Shown piece after piece: positions 25,683-34,053 of a stretch of 35,477 nt of DNA. The translations under genes were made by a program, and so were the position numbers. Numbering within the stretch: the stretch's first letter is position 1; the number at the start of each line of letters is the position of its first letter. Under the pieces are notes generated by a model that saw only the letters and a program-made list of their open reading frames with translations, did no database searches and was not told the origin of the DNA. Origin of the DNA: Arthrobacter sp. PM3 (GTDB taxonomy: Bacteria; Actinomycetota; Actinomycetes; Actinomycetales; Micrococcaceae); the NCBI RefSeq assembly GCF_003352915.1, contig NZ_CP022314.1:3175136-3210612 (forward strand). Reading direction: 5' to 3'.

Positions 25683-26582
25683 GTGAGCAGCGAACGGGGT
25701 TCAGCAACTCTGGAAGGCATCGAACTGGATCTGGAAGACGCCGTCATGGGCCCCACCGGGCGCCCCCAGCGCGACTTTCCGGAACCCGCGCCGCTGTCTT
25801 CCCACGGTCCTGCGCGGGTTATCGCCATGGTGAACCAGAAGGGCGGGGTGGGTAAGACCACGTCCACCATCAACCTCGCCGCCGCGCTGGCCGAGTACGG
25901 CCGCCGGGTACTCCTGGTGGACTTCGACCCGCAAGGTGCCCTGTCCGCAGGCCTGGGCACCAACCCGCACGAGCTCGACCTCACCGTCTACAACGTACTG
26001 ATGGACCGCAAGGTGGACATCCGCGACGCCATCCAGAAGACCGGCGTCGAGAACGTGGACCTGCTGCCCGCCAACATCGACCTCTCCGCCGCCGAGGTCC
26101 AGCTGGTCAATGAGGTCGCCCGCGAACAGGTCCTGGACCGGGCGCTGAAGAAAGTCGAGGACGACTACGACGTCGTGCTGATCGACTGCCAGCCCTCCCT
26201 GGGCCTCCTCACCGTCAACGCGCTGACGGCCGCCCACGGCGTCATCATCCCCCTGATCTGCGAATTCTTCGCCCTGCGGGCCGTGGCGCTCCTGGTCGAA
26301 ACGATCGACAAGGTCCAGGACCGCCTCAACCCGCGACTGCAGGTCGACGGCGTCCTGGCCACGATGTACGACGCCCGGACCCTGCACGGGCGCGAGGTGA
26401 TCGCCCGCCTCGTGGAGGCGTTCGGCGACAAAGTTTTCGAGACGGTCATCAAGCGCTCCATCAAGTTTGCCGACGCCACCGTTGCGGCCGAACCCATCAC
26501 CACTTACGCGGGCAACCACGTCGGCGCCGACGCCTACCGCCGCCTGGCCAAGGAGCTCATTTCGCGCGGCGGCGCGCCCTAA
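25683..26582 (+). CDS. ParA-family ATPase (scpAB-linked)
   Basis: The 299-aa ParA/Soj-type ATPase has a deviant Walker A KGGVGKT (residues 53-59), then VDFDPQGALSAGLG (A' box) and VLIDCQPSLGLLTVNAL (Walker B). A ~45-residue N-terminal extension precedes the fold. It begins the parA-scpA-scpB cluster conserved in actinobacteria (recalled Rv1708-Rv1710) and is not the oriC-proximal parAB pair, since no parB follows. It probably assists chromosome organisation with ScpAB/SMC. The start is uncertain: GTG 25683 (MSSERGSATL) or GTG 25671 in the same frame, neither with a strong Shine-Dalgarno. Confidence 0.9.
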   Translation: MSSERGSATLEGIELDLEDAVMGPTGRPQRDFPEPAPLSSHGPARVIAMVNQKGGVGKTTSTINLAAALAEYGRRVLLVDFDPQGALSAGLGTNPHELDLTVYNVLMDRKVDIRDAIQKTGVENVDLLPANIDLSAAEVQLVNEVAREQVLDRALKKVEDDYDVVLIDCQPSLGLLTVNALTAAHGVIIPLICEFFALRAVALLVETIDKVQDRLNPRLQVDGVLATMYDARTLHGREVIARLVEAFGDKVFETVIKRSIKFADATVAAEPITTYAGNHVGADAYRRLAKELISRGGAP

Positions 26583-26587
26583 GCGCC

Positions 26588-27433
26588 GTGACGGCGACGC
26601 TCACCCCGCCGGCGGAGCTGTCACCGGCGAAGAAGCCCGGGTTCGAAGTGCGGCTTGCCAACTTCACCGGCCCGTTCGACCTCCTGCTCGGCCTGATCTC
26701 CAAGCATCAGCTGGACATCACCGAAGTTGCGCTCTCCACGGTCACCGACGAGTTCATCAAGTACATCCGGGGATTGCAGCAGCTGGGGGAGGAGTGGGCC
26801 CTGGACGAGGCCAGTGAATTCCTGGTCATCGCGGCGACCCTCCTGGACCTCAAAGCCGCCCGGCTGCTGCCCGCGGGCGAGGTTGAGGACGAGGATGACA
26901 TCGCCCTCCTGGAAGCCCGCGACCTCCTGTTCGCCCGGCTGCTGCAGTACAAGGCCTTCAAAGAGGTGGCCGGCATGATCGGCTCCACCCTTGAGCTCGA
27001 GGCCCGGCGGTTCCCCCGACAGGTGGCCCTGGAAGGGCACTTCGCGGCCCTGCTGCCGGAGCTGCTCTGGCGGCACACCCCGGAGCAGTTCGCCGGCCTG
27101 GCCGAAGCAGTCCTCAAGCCCAAGGCGGCAGCTCCCACGGAGGTCGGCGTCGCCCATTTGCACGGCGCCCCGGTCAGCGTGAAGGAGCAGGCCGAACTGA
27201 TCGGCCACCGGCTCCGGCTCGGCACGCCGCTGACGTTCCGGGCCCTGATCGCCGACGCCGAATCCACCCTGGTGGTCGTGGCGCGGTTCCTGGCGCTGCT
27301 GGAGCTCTTCCGGGACCGTGCCGTGGGTTTCGAGCAGCTGCTGCCGTTGGGCGACCTGACGGTCCGCTGGACGGCCGATACCCAGGACTGGAGCAGCGAA
27401 CACTTGAGTGAAGAATACGAGGACCGGCAGTGA
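26588..27433 (+). CDS. scpA: Segregation and condensation protein A
   Basis: This 281-aa kleisin bridges SMC heads with ScpB. It shows the ScpA N-terminal motif FEVRLANFTGPFDLLLGLIS and KHQLDITEVALSTVTDEFI, then EFLVIAATLLDLKAARLLP, and a C-terminal winged helix with VARFLALLELFRDRAVGFEQ. The GTG start is 5 nt after the parA stop, and the stop overlaps scpB by 4 nt (GTGA), so translation is coupled. Length is slightly above the ~250-aa norm. Confidence 0.94.
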   Translation: MTATLTPPAELSPAKKPGFEVRLANFTGPFDLLLGLISKHQLDITEVALSTVTDEFIKYIRGLQQLGEEWALDEASEFLVIAATLLDLKAARLLPAGEVEDEDDIALLEARDLLFARLLQYKAFKEVAGMIGSTLELEARRFPRQVALEGHFAALLPELLWRHTPEQFAGLAEAVLKPKAAAPTEVGVAHLHGAPVSVKEQAELIGHRLRLGTPLTFRALIADAESTLVVVARFLALLELFRDRAVGFEQLLPLGDLTVRWTADTQDWSSEHLSEEYEDRQ

Positions 27434-28164
27434 ACGAACGACTTCCTGAAGAGCCGCGCGGCGAAGCCGGAGCGGCCGGGCCGGACCCTGATCCGGAGGC
27501 GGCTCCGGACGTCGCGAGCCTGCCCGGCGGTGCCCGGGCGGCACTCGAAGCGGTCCTGATGGTCATCGACGAACCCGCCACCGCCACGGCCCTGGCGGCG
27601 GGACTGAACCTGACGGTCGACGTCGTCGAGTCCCTGCTGGCTGATCTGCAGCGGGAGTATAACGGCTATACTGGTAATGCCCCGGAAGCGGACGTCGCCA
27701 GCCAGACCAGCACCACCAACAGCACCAACACTGGCAACAACAATGGCAACACCACCGCCCCCCGGGGTTTTGAATTGCGGAATATCGCCGGAGGCTGGCG
27801 CATCTATTCGCGCCCGGAATTCGCCGAGATCGTCGGCGCGTTCGTGCTCGAAGGACAAACAGCCAGGCTGACGCAGGCGGCGCTCGAAACGCTCGCCGTC
27901 ATCGCTTACCGCCAGCCCGTTTCAAGGGCGCGGGTGTCTGCAATTCGAGGAGTCAATGTTGACTCCGTCGTGCGGACGCTGACGCAGCGGGGACTGATCG
28001 AGGACTCGGGAACGGATCCCGAATCCGGGGCCATCCTGTACCGCACGACATCGTATTTCCTCGAGCGGATGGGAATTGGCTCTGTGGCTGAATTGCCGCA
28101 GCTTTCCCCCCACCTTCCAGGACTGGAAGGCATCGAGGAGTTTTACGACGCTGGAAGAATGTAG
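27430..28164 (+). CDS. scpB: Segregation and condensation protein B
   Basis: The 244-aa winged-helix protein is the ScpB subunit of the SMC-ScpAB condensin. The core motifs are ALEAVLMVIDEPATATALAA, GGWRIYSRPEFAEIVGAFV, TQAALETLAVIAYRQPVSRA and the second-wing region VDSVVRTLTQRGLIEDSG, followed by LYRTTSYFLERMGI. An Asn/Thr/Ser-rich insert at about residues 88-112 (NSTNTGNNNGNTTA) interrupts the first winged helix between recognition helix and wing; its AC-rich DNA stands out from the surroundings. The GTG start overlaps scpA. Confidence 0.93.
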   Translation: MNERLPEEPRGEAGAAGPDPDPEAAPDVASLPGGARAALEAVLMVIDEPATATALAAGLNLTVDVVESLLADLQREYNGYTGNAPEADVASQTSTTNSTNTGNNNGNTTAPRGFELRNIAGGWRIYSRPEFAEIVGAFVLEGQTARLTQAALETLAVIAYRQPVSRARVSAIRGVNVDSVVRTLTQRGLIEDSGTDPESGAILYRTTSYFLERMGIGSVAELPQLSPHLPGLEGIEEFYDAGRM

Positions 28165-28214
28165 GCAGTATCAGGGCAGGCACAACGCCTGCGCACGAAA
28201 CAAAAGGACGGGTC

Positions 28215-29486
28215 ATGACACAGGCGGGACGCCAGGGTTCACCACGTAACAGCGCCGGGCGCAGCAGCGCAGCAGGCGGCAACGCCGCTCACGGCAATGC
28301 AGCACAGGGCAAGACAGCGCAAGGCAAGACAGCGCAAGGCAAGTCAGTACTGGGCAGGCCCGGCCAGGGCGGCGCCCCGCGCGGGGCCGGCGGCAAGGGA
28401 GGCCGTGACTTTCCCAAGAGCGGCGCTGACCGCGCGTTCAAGCGCCCCAAGCCCCGCGAAGAAGCATTCATCGATCCGGACCTGCACGGCGGCCCGGCGC
28501 CCCGGCCTGCCTCAGGCGGCTGGAAGGCCGACGGCCCCGCCAAGGGCCCGAGCCGGAAGCCAGCGGCCCGGAAGCCCGGCTTCGGCAAAGAGCCCGGCAC
28601 GCCCGGCGCGGTCAAGCCCAAGCCGCGCACCGGCGCCAAACCGGCCGGTCCCCGCGCGTTCGGCAGCGAACGCTTCGGCAAGAACCTCGGCCCCGTGCGC
28701 AAGCCCGCCCGCAACCGTGGACCACGCCGCGAAGTGCCGCAGTCTGAACTGCACGACGTCGACGGCATCCGCCTGCAGAAGGTCATGGCCTCCGCCGGCG
28801 TCGCCTCGCGCCGCGTCTGCGAGGAAATGATCGCCGAGGGCCGCGTCGAGGTTGACGGCCACGTCGTCACCGAGCTCGGCATGCGTGTCGACCCGAAGAC
28901 CGCCGTGATCCACGTCGACGGCCTGCGCATCCAGCTGGACGAGAACATGGTCTACATGGTCTTCAACAAGCCCAAGGGCGTCGTTTCCACCATGGAGGAC
29001 CCCGACGGCCGGCCGTGCATCAGCGACTTCGTCCGCCACCACCACGGCGAACGCCTCTTCCACGTCGGCCGGCTCGACGTCGCCACCGAGGGGCTGCTGC
29101 TCCTGACGAACGACGGCGAGCTCGCCAACCGCCTGACCCACCCCTCCTACGAAGTGCCCAAGACCTACCTTGTCCAGGTCCGCGGTCCCTTCCCGCAGGG
29201 CGTTGGCGCCCAGCTCAAAGCCGGCGTCGAACTCGAGGACGGCATCGCCTCGGTGGACTCCTTCCGGCTCGTGGACTCGACCCCCGGGCACGTGCTGATC
29301 GAGGTCGTGCTGCACTCGGGCAAGAACCGGATCGTCCGGCGCCTGTTCGACGCCGTCGGCTTTCCGGTGCTGCGCCTGGTCCGCGTCAAGGTGGGCCCGA
29401 TCGGCCTGGGCGACCAGCGCCAGGGCAGCATCCGCAACCTCGGCAAGCAGGAAGTCGGCCACCTGCTGGCGTCCGTGGGGCTGTAG
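28215..29486 (+). CDS. rluB: Ribosomal large subunit pseudouridine synthase (RluB/RsuA family)
   Basis: The 423-aa protein has an S4 RNA-binding domain (about 181-240, IRLQKVMASAGVASRRVCEE) and an RsuA/RluB-type pseudouridine synthase domain with catalytic D288 in GRLDVATEGLLLLTNDGEL. RluB modifies 23S rRNA U2605 in E. coli; the exact target here is inferred. The first ~175 residues are a disordered Gly/Ala/Lys/Pro-rich, strongly basic extension with QGKTAQGKTAQGK repeats near 31-43. AAAGGA precedes the ATG. The gene follows scpB as in other actinobacteria. Confidence 0.92.
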   Translation: MTQAGRQGSPRNSAGRSSAAGGNAAHGNAAQGKTAQGKTAQGKSVLGRPGQGGAPRGAGGKGGRDFPKSGADRAFKRPKPREEAFIDPDLHGGPAPRPASGGWKADGPAKGPSRKPAARKPGFGKEPGTPGAVKPKPRTGAKPAGPRAFGSERFGKNLGPVRKPARNRGPRREVPQSELHDVDGIRLQKVMASAGVASRRVCEEMIAEGRVEVDGHVVTELGMRVDPKTAVIHVDGLRIQLDENMVYMVFNKPKGVVSTMEDPDGRPCISDFVRHHHGERLFHVGRLDVATEGLLLLTNDGELANRLTHPSYEVPKTYLVQVRGPFPQGVGAQLKAGVELEDGIASVDSFRLVDSTPGHVLIEVVLHSGKNRIVRRLFDAVGFPVLRLVRVKVGPIGLGDQRQGSIRNLGKQEVGHLLASVGL

Positions 29487-29488
29487 GC

Positions 29489-30598
29489 ATGTCCGCCTTT
29501 CGCATGCACGGGCGCGGGCACCTCAACGGCCCGGTGGTCGTCGTGGGCTCCGGGCTCCTGGGTACCAGCATCGGGCTGGGACTGCGGGGCCGGGGAGTTG
29601 CCGTGTTCCTGTCCGATCCCTCGCCCACCAATCAGGCGGTCGCCGTCGACATCGGCGCCGGGCTGCCCTTGGCGCGCCTTGACGGGGAGCAGCCGGAGCT
29701 CGTCGTGGTGGCCGCGCCGCCGGACGTCACGGCCGACGTCGTCGCCAAAGCGCTGCAGGACTACCCGCAGGCCGTCGTGGTGGACATCGCAAGCGTCAAG
29801 GCGGGGATCCTCGCCGAGCTCCGCAGCCGCGGCGCCGACCTCGGCCGCTACGTCGGCACCCACCCGATGGCCGGACGCGAAAAGTCCGGTCCCGTTGCCG
29901 CCCGGGGCGAACTGTTCACCTCCATGCCCTGGGTCGTGTGCCCGGCGGCGGAGACCCTGCCGGAGTCGCTGCAGGTGGCGCGGGCGCTGGCCGGGGACCT
30001 TGGCGCCGTCGTGTCCGAATTCGACGCCGCGGAACACGACGAAGCCGTGGCACTGGTGTCCCACCTGCCGCAGGTGATGTCCTCACTCGTGGCCAGCCGC
30101 CTCCAAGGAACCCCCCTGCACGCGCTGTCCCTGGCCGGCAACGGCCTGCGGGACGTCACCCGGATCGCCGCGAGCGATCCCACGCTCTGGGTCCAGATCC
30201 TGGGTGCGAACGCGGACAAGGTGGTCGACATCCTGCACGGGGTCCGCGAGGACCTCAACCGGCTGATCGGAACGCTGGAAGCGCCGACCGCCCCCGGCGC
30301 CCGGCTCGATCTCGCCCAGCTGATCAGCGAAGGCAACGCCGGGCAGTCCCGGATCCCGGGCAAGCACGGCGGGCCCCCGCAGGCGTACTCGTGGCTGACG
30401 GTCCTGGTGGATGACACCCCGGGGCAGATCGCCAAGCTCCTGACCGAGATCGGCGAGATCGGTGTCAACCTCGAAGACCTGCGCCTTGACCACTCCTCGG
30501 GACAAAACGTGGGCATGGTGGAAATATCCGTTCTGCCCAACAAGCACGACCTCCTGATAGAAGCCCTTAACGACCGTGGATGGCGGGTACTCCAGTAA
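29489..30598 (+). CDS. tyrA: Prephenate dehydrogenase
   Basis: The 369-aa enzyme oxidatively decarboxylates prephenate to 4-hydroxyphenylpyruvate with NAD, for tyrosine synthesis. The Rossmann glycine motif is G20-x-G22-x-x-G25 (GSGLLGTSIGLGL), and the conserved catalytic His motif is GTHPMAGREKSGP (H125). A C-terminal ACT domain (about 305-360: VLVDDTPGQIAKLLTEIGEI) suggests feedback control by tyrosine. It begins 2 nt after the rluB stop and shares one base with cmk (TAATG). Insertion of tyrA between rluB and cmk is usual in Micrococcales-type genomes but not in all actinobacteria. Confidence 0.93.
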   Translation: MSAFRMHGRGHLNGPVVVVGSGLLGTSIGLGLRGRGVAVFLSDPSPTNQAVAVDIGAGLPLARLDGEQPELVVVAAPPDVTADVVAKALQDYPQAVVVDIASVKAGILAELRSRGADLGRYVGTHPMAGREKSGPVAARGELFTSMPWVVCPAAETLPESLQVARALAGDLGAVVSEFDAAEHDEAVALVSHLPQVMSSLVASRLQGTPLHALSLAGNGLRDVTRIAASDPTLWVQILGANADKVVDILHGVREDLNRLIGTLEAPTAPGARLDLAQLISEGNAGQSRIPGKHGGPPQAYSWLTVLVDDTPGQIAKLLTEIGEIGVNLEDLRLDHSSGQNVGMVEISVLPNKHDLLIEALNDRGWRVLQ

Positions 30599-31368
30599 TG
30601 ACCCAGGAACTCATTGAGACAGTGGACGTGATCCGGCCCGGGAAAAGCCTGGTGGTCGCCATCGACGGCCCGTCCGGATCCGGTAAGTCGAGCGTCAGCA
30701 AAGAGGTGGCCCGCCGGCTCAAACTGGCGTATCTGGACACCGGCGCGATGTACCGTGCCCTGACCTGGTTCTGCCTGGAGAACGGAACGGACCTGAACGA
30801 CGGCGCCGCGGTCGAGGCCGCGTCCGAGGCCCTGCCGCTGGAGCTGAGCACGAGCCCGCGGGAAGACTACGTGCGCGTCGACGGAAAGGATGTGACGCTC
30901 GCGATCCGCGAGCCGGCCATCTCCGCAGCCGTCAGCGCCGTCGCCACCACCCTGGGGGCACGCACGGAACTGATCCGCCGGCAGCGCGAACTGATCGAAA
31001 AGCACCACCGCCGCATGGTGGTGGAGGGCCGGGACATCACCACCGTGGTCGCGCCCCACGCGGAAGTCCGGATGCTGCTCACCGCCAGCGAGGAAGCCCG
31101 GCTGCGCCGCCGCGGGATCCAGCTCGGCGGCAGCCAGAACGCCGAGCAGCTGGCAGCACAGGTCATTCACCGGGACGCGAAGGATTCCACCGTGGTGAAC
31201 TTCACCACGGCCGCCGACGGCGTCGTCACCCTCGATTCCTCGGACCTGGACTTCGACGAAACGGTGCAGGCCGCCCTCGACATTGTGGACACCGTGATCA
31301 ACTACGCTGTCAAGCAAAATACTGTGAAGCAAAGCAGCGCTCGGCACCGGGCCGTCGACGGTGACTGA
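30598..31368 (+). CDS. cmk: Cytidylate kinase
   Basis: The 256-aa (d)CMP kinase makes (d)CDP. The P-loop GPSGSGKS is at 24-31, then YLDTGAMYRALTW, the nucleotide-binding VVEGRDITTVVAP and the LID region EARLRRRGIQL. The start chosen (MTQELIETVD) overlaps the tyrA stop in TAATG; an in-frame ATG 18 nt earlier lies inside tyrA. The C-terminus runs ~20 residues past the core and overlaps the acyltransferase gene by 8 nt. Confidence 0.94.
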   Translation: MTQELIETVDVIRPGKSLVVAIDGPSGSGKSSVSKEVARRLKLAYLDTGAMYRALTWFCLENGTDLNDGAAVEAASEALPLELSTSPREDYVRVDGKDVTLAIREPAISAAVSAVATTLGARTELIRRQRELIEKHHRRMVVEGRDITTVVAPHAEVRMLLTASEEARLRRRGIQLGGSQNAEQLAAQVIHRDAKDSTVVNFTTAADGVVTLDSSDLDFDETVQAALDIVDTVINYAVKQNTVKQSSARHRAVDGD

Positions 31369-32122
31369 CCTGCAGGCGGGAACGCAGGCGGCAGCGCAGA
31401 TTTCCGTGCCCGGCCGCTGGACGACGACGTGGAGCCGGCCCGTCGGCTGGCTCCTGGACCACGTCGCCTACCGTACGTCCGTGACCGGGCGGTCCAACGT
31501 CCCGGCAACCGGGCCCGTGATCTTCGCCGGCAACCACATCAGCTTCCTGGACGGCCCGGTCATGTTCGGCGCGTCGCCCCGGCCCATGCACATCCTGGTG
31601 AAGCAGGAGATGTTCACCGGGTTCCTCGGCCGGGTGCTCACGGCCTCAGGCCAGCTTCCAGTGGACCGGCGCGGCGGCCGGGCTGCCCTGACGGCCGCAC
31701 GGAGCCTGCTCGAGGCCGGACGCTGCGTCGGGATCCTGCCCGAAGGCACACGGGGGAGCGGTGCGGCAGCCGCGATCAACAACGGCGTCGCCTGGCTGGC
31801 CCTCAACTCCGGCGCCACGGTGGTCCCGGTGGCCATCCTGGGCACAAGGACCGGCGGGGAACACCTGGACAGTGTTCCCGCACCGCGCCGCCGGCTGCAC
31901 GTCAGCTTCGGCGGGGCCATCAACGTCAGCCGCAGGCCCGGCGAGACCGGCCGTGTTTCAATGGACAGGGCCGGGACCGAAATACGGGCCGCACTGGCCC
32001 GCCACGTCCAGGACTCGATCCAAAGAACCGGGCAGCCCCTGCCCCACGCGGAATCCCCGCACGAACGACCTGTTGCAGTAGCCGGGACGCCGGCAGATCA
32101 CCACCTAAGGAAAGTGCAATGA
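31361..32122 (+). CDS. 1-acyl-sn-glycerol-3-phosphate acyltransferase-like (PlsC family)
   Basis: The 253-aa glycerophospholipid acyltransferase has the HX4D block at 59-64 ([10 protein letters not shown]), a substrate block near ILPEGTRG (E128-R131), and a [10 protein letters not shown] strand, all typical of PlsC. It would acylate lysophosphatidate at the membrane interface. There is no clear transmembrane anchor except a weak hydrophobic stretch near 29-37. The GTG start overlaps cmk by 8 nt, and the stop overlaps der by 4 nt (ATGA). The last ~25 residues are polar and unrelated to the fold. Confidence 0.9.
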   Translation: MTDLQAGTQAAAQISVPGRWTTTWSRPVGWLLDHVAYRTSVTGRSNVPATGPVIFAGNHISFLDGPVMFGASPRPMHILVKQEMFTGFLGRVLTASGQLPVDRRGGRAALTAARSLLEAGRCVGILPEGTRGSGAAAAINNGVAWLALNSGATVVPVAILGTRTGGEHLDSVPAPRRRLHVSFGGAINVSRRPGETGRVSMDRAGTEIRAALARHVQDSIQRTGQPLPHAESPHERPVAVAGTPADHHLRKVQ

Positions 32123-33669
32123 GCGATACGACTCAAACCTCCGGCAACTTCGGCGCCGGCGAAGACGAATACACGCCCACCGGCACCGACCAGGTGGCTG
32201 AGCACCTTGCCGCCCTGGACGACGAGGAGGCCGAGCTCCGTGCCGCGTCCCTCCGGGCCGGCCTGGACGACTACGAGCTGGATGAGGACGATGCCGCCCT
32301 GCTGAGCGGCCATTTCGACGACGAGGACTTTGACGGTCCGGTCAAACTCGATCCGGTCCTGGCCATCATCGGCCGGCCCAACGTCGGCAAATCCACCCTG
32401 GTCAACAGGATCCTGGGCCGCCGCGAGGCCGTGGTCGAGGACACCCCCGGCGTCACCCGCGACCGCGTCATGTACTCGGCCCACTGGAACGGCCGCAACT
32501 TCACGGTGGTGGACACCGGCGGCTGGGAACACGATGCCCGCGGCATCCACGCCCGCGTCGCCGAGCAGGCTGAGATGGCCGTGGAACTCGCCGACGCCGT
32601 CCTGTTCGTCGTCGACTCCGCCGTGGGCGCAACCGCCACCGACGAAGGCGTCATGAAGATGCTGCGCAAGTCCAGGAAGCCGGTCATCATGGTGGCCAAC
32701 AAGGTGGACGACTTCGCGCAGGAAGCCGACTCCGCAGCCCTGTGGGGCCTGGGCTTCGGCGAACCCTACCCGGTCTCGGCCCTGCACGGCCGCGGTGTGG
32801 CCGACCTCCTGGACCACGTCATGGACACCCTCCCCGAGTTCTCCACGATCGAGGGCCTCGAGCGCTCCGGCGGACCCCGCCGCGTCGCGCTGATCGGCCG
32901 TCCGAACGTCGGAAAATCGTCGCTGCTGAACAAGCTCGCCGGATCCGAGCGTGTGGTGGTGGACAACACCGCCGGCACCACCCGTGACCCCGTTGACGAA
33001 TTCATCGAACTCGGCGGACGCACCTGGCGTTTCGTGGACACCGCCGGCATCCGCCGCCGCCAGCACATGGCCCAGGGGGCCGACTTCTACGCCTCCCTGC
33101 GGACGCAGAGCGCGCTCGAAAAGGCCGAGGTCGCCGTCGTGCTCCTGGCCGTGGATGAAGTGCTCAGCGAGCAGGACGTGCGCATCCTGCAGCTCGCCAT
33201 CGAATCCGGCCGCGCCCTGGTACTGGCCTTCAACAAGTGGGACCTCCTCGACGACGAACGCCGCCGCTACCTCGAACGCGAAATCGAGCAGGACCTGGCC
33301 CACGTGTCATGGGCCCCGCGGGTCAACATTTCGGCCAAGACCGGCTGGCACAAGGACCGGCTCGTCCCGGCCCTGGACCTGGCCCTGGAAAACTGGGACA
33401 AGCGCATCCCCACCGGACGCCTCAACGCGTTCCTGGGCGAGCTCGTCGCAGCGCACCCGCACCCGGTCCGTGGCGGCAAGCAGCCCCGCATCCTCTTCGG
33501 CACCCAGGCCTCAAGCCGGCCGCCGAAGTTCGTGCTCTTCACCACCGGCTTCCTGGACCCCGGCTACCGCCGTTTCATCACCCGCCGCCTCCGCGAGACC
33601 TTCGGTTTCGAGGGCACGCCGATCGAAGTCAACATGCGTGTGCGCGAAAAGCGGGGCAAGAAACGTTAA
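32119..33669 (+). CDS. der: Ribosome-associated GTPase Der (EngA)
   Basis: The 516-aa double GTPase works in 50S ribosome assembly. The first G domain P-loop GRPNVGKS is at 85-92 with DTPGVTRDR and NKVD. The second [11 protein letters not shown] is near 260, with DTAGIRRR and NKWD, and the C-terminal KH-like domain ends in [17 protein letters not shown] precedes the ATG, which overlaps the acyltransferase stop. The first ~75 residues are an acidic extension ([34 protein letters not shown]) ahead of the normal ~440-aa protein. Confidence 0.95.
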   Translation: MSDTTQTSGNFGAGEDEYTPTGTDQVAEHLAALDDEEAELRAASLRAGLDDYELDEDDAALLSGHFDDEDFDGPVKLDPVLAIIGRPNVGKSTLVNRILGRREAVVEDTPGVTRDRVMYSAHWNGRNFTVVDTGGWEHDARGIHARVAEQAEMAVELADAVLFVVDSAVGATATDEGVMKMLRKSRKPVIMVANKVDDFAQEADSAALWGLGFGEPYPVSALHGRGVADLLDHVMDTLPEFSTIEGLERSGGPRRVALIGRPNVGKSSLLNKLAGSERVVVDNTAGTTRDPVDEFIELGGRTWRFVDTAGIRRRQHMAQGADFYASLRTQSALEKAEVAVVLLAVDEVLSEQDVRILQLAIESGRALVLAFNKWDLLDDERRRYLEREIEQDLAHVSWAPRVNISAKTGWHKDRLVPALDLALENWDKRIPTGRLNAFLGELVAAHPHPVRGGKQPRILFGTQASSRPPKFVLFTTGFLDPGYRRFITRRLRETFGFEGTPIEVNMRVREKRGKKR

Positions 33670-33700
33670 TTCCGACACACCTGGGCCTGACAGTGTGAAA

Positions 33701-33731
33701 TTGTCACAGGCACCCTCCGGGATCGTGTAAG
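33701..33731 (+). promoter_or_regulatory. Probable tRNA-Pro promoter
   Basis: TTGTCA (33701-33706) followed after 19 nt by TGTAAG (33726-33731) in the context GTGTAAGCTT, typical of tRNA promoters in this group. The spacer is 2 nt longer than usual. The tRNA begins about 87 nt after the -10, so a 5' leader would be trimmed. Confidence 0.45.
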
Positions 33732-33817
33732 CTTTTCAAGGTGGTTCGGCCGGACTGCTTGGAAGAAATCCTGGAGGATATCCGGGGCCCATTCCCAGCG
33801 GAGAACGGCGGAACCAG

Positions 33818-33894
<77 letters not shown>

Positions 33895-33900
33895 ACAGTA

Positions 33901-33938
33901 AAAACCCCGCCATTCCTGACAAGGAATGGCGGGGTTTT
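33901..33938 (+). terminator. Intrinsic terminator of tRNA-Pro
   Basis: Perfect 16-bp stem AAAACCCCGCCATTCC (33901-33916) with its complement (33923-33938) and a 6-nt loop, ending in TTTTCT, a textbook Rho-independent terminator 6 nt after the CCA. Confidence 0.95.
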
Positions 33939-34053
33939 CTGCGTTCCGGACACCTCGCCCAGATTTCCCCAAGGTCCCGCCGGGTAGTCTGCACGGATTA
34001 TCGCAGGCGGGTGATGCACCCGGATTGAGAACCTTGGCTGGGCGGGTAGATCA

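Noticed and set aside
33684..33709. Inverted repeat CCTG-ACA / TGT-CACAGG after der as terminator
   Set aside because: Bulged and short, and it overlaps the likely -35 of tRNA-Pro.
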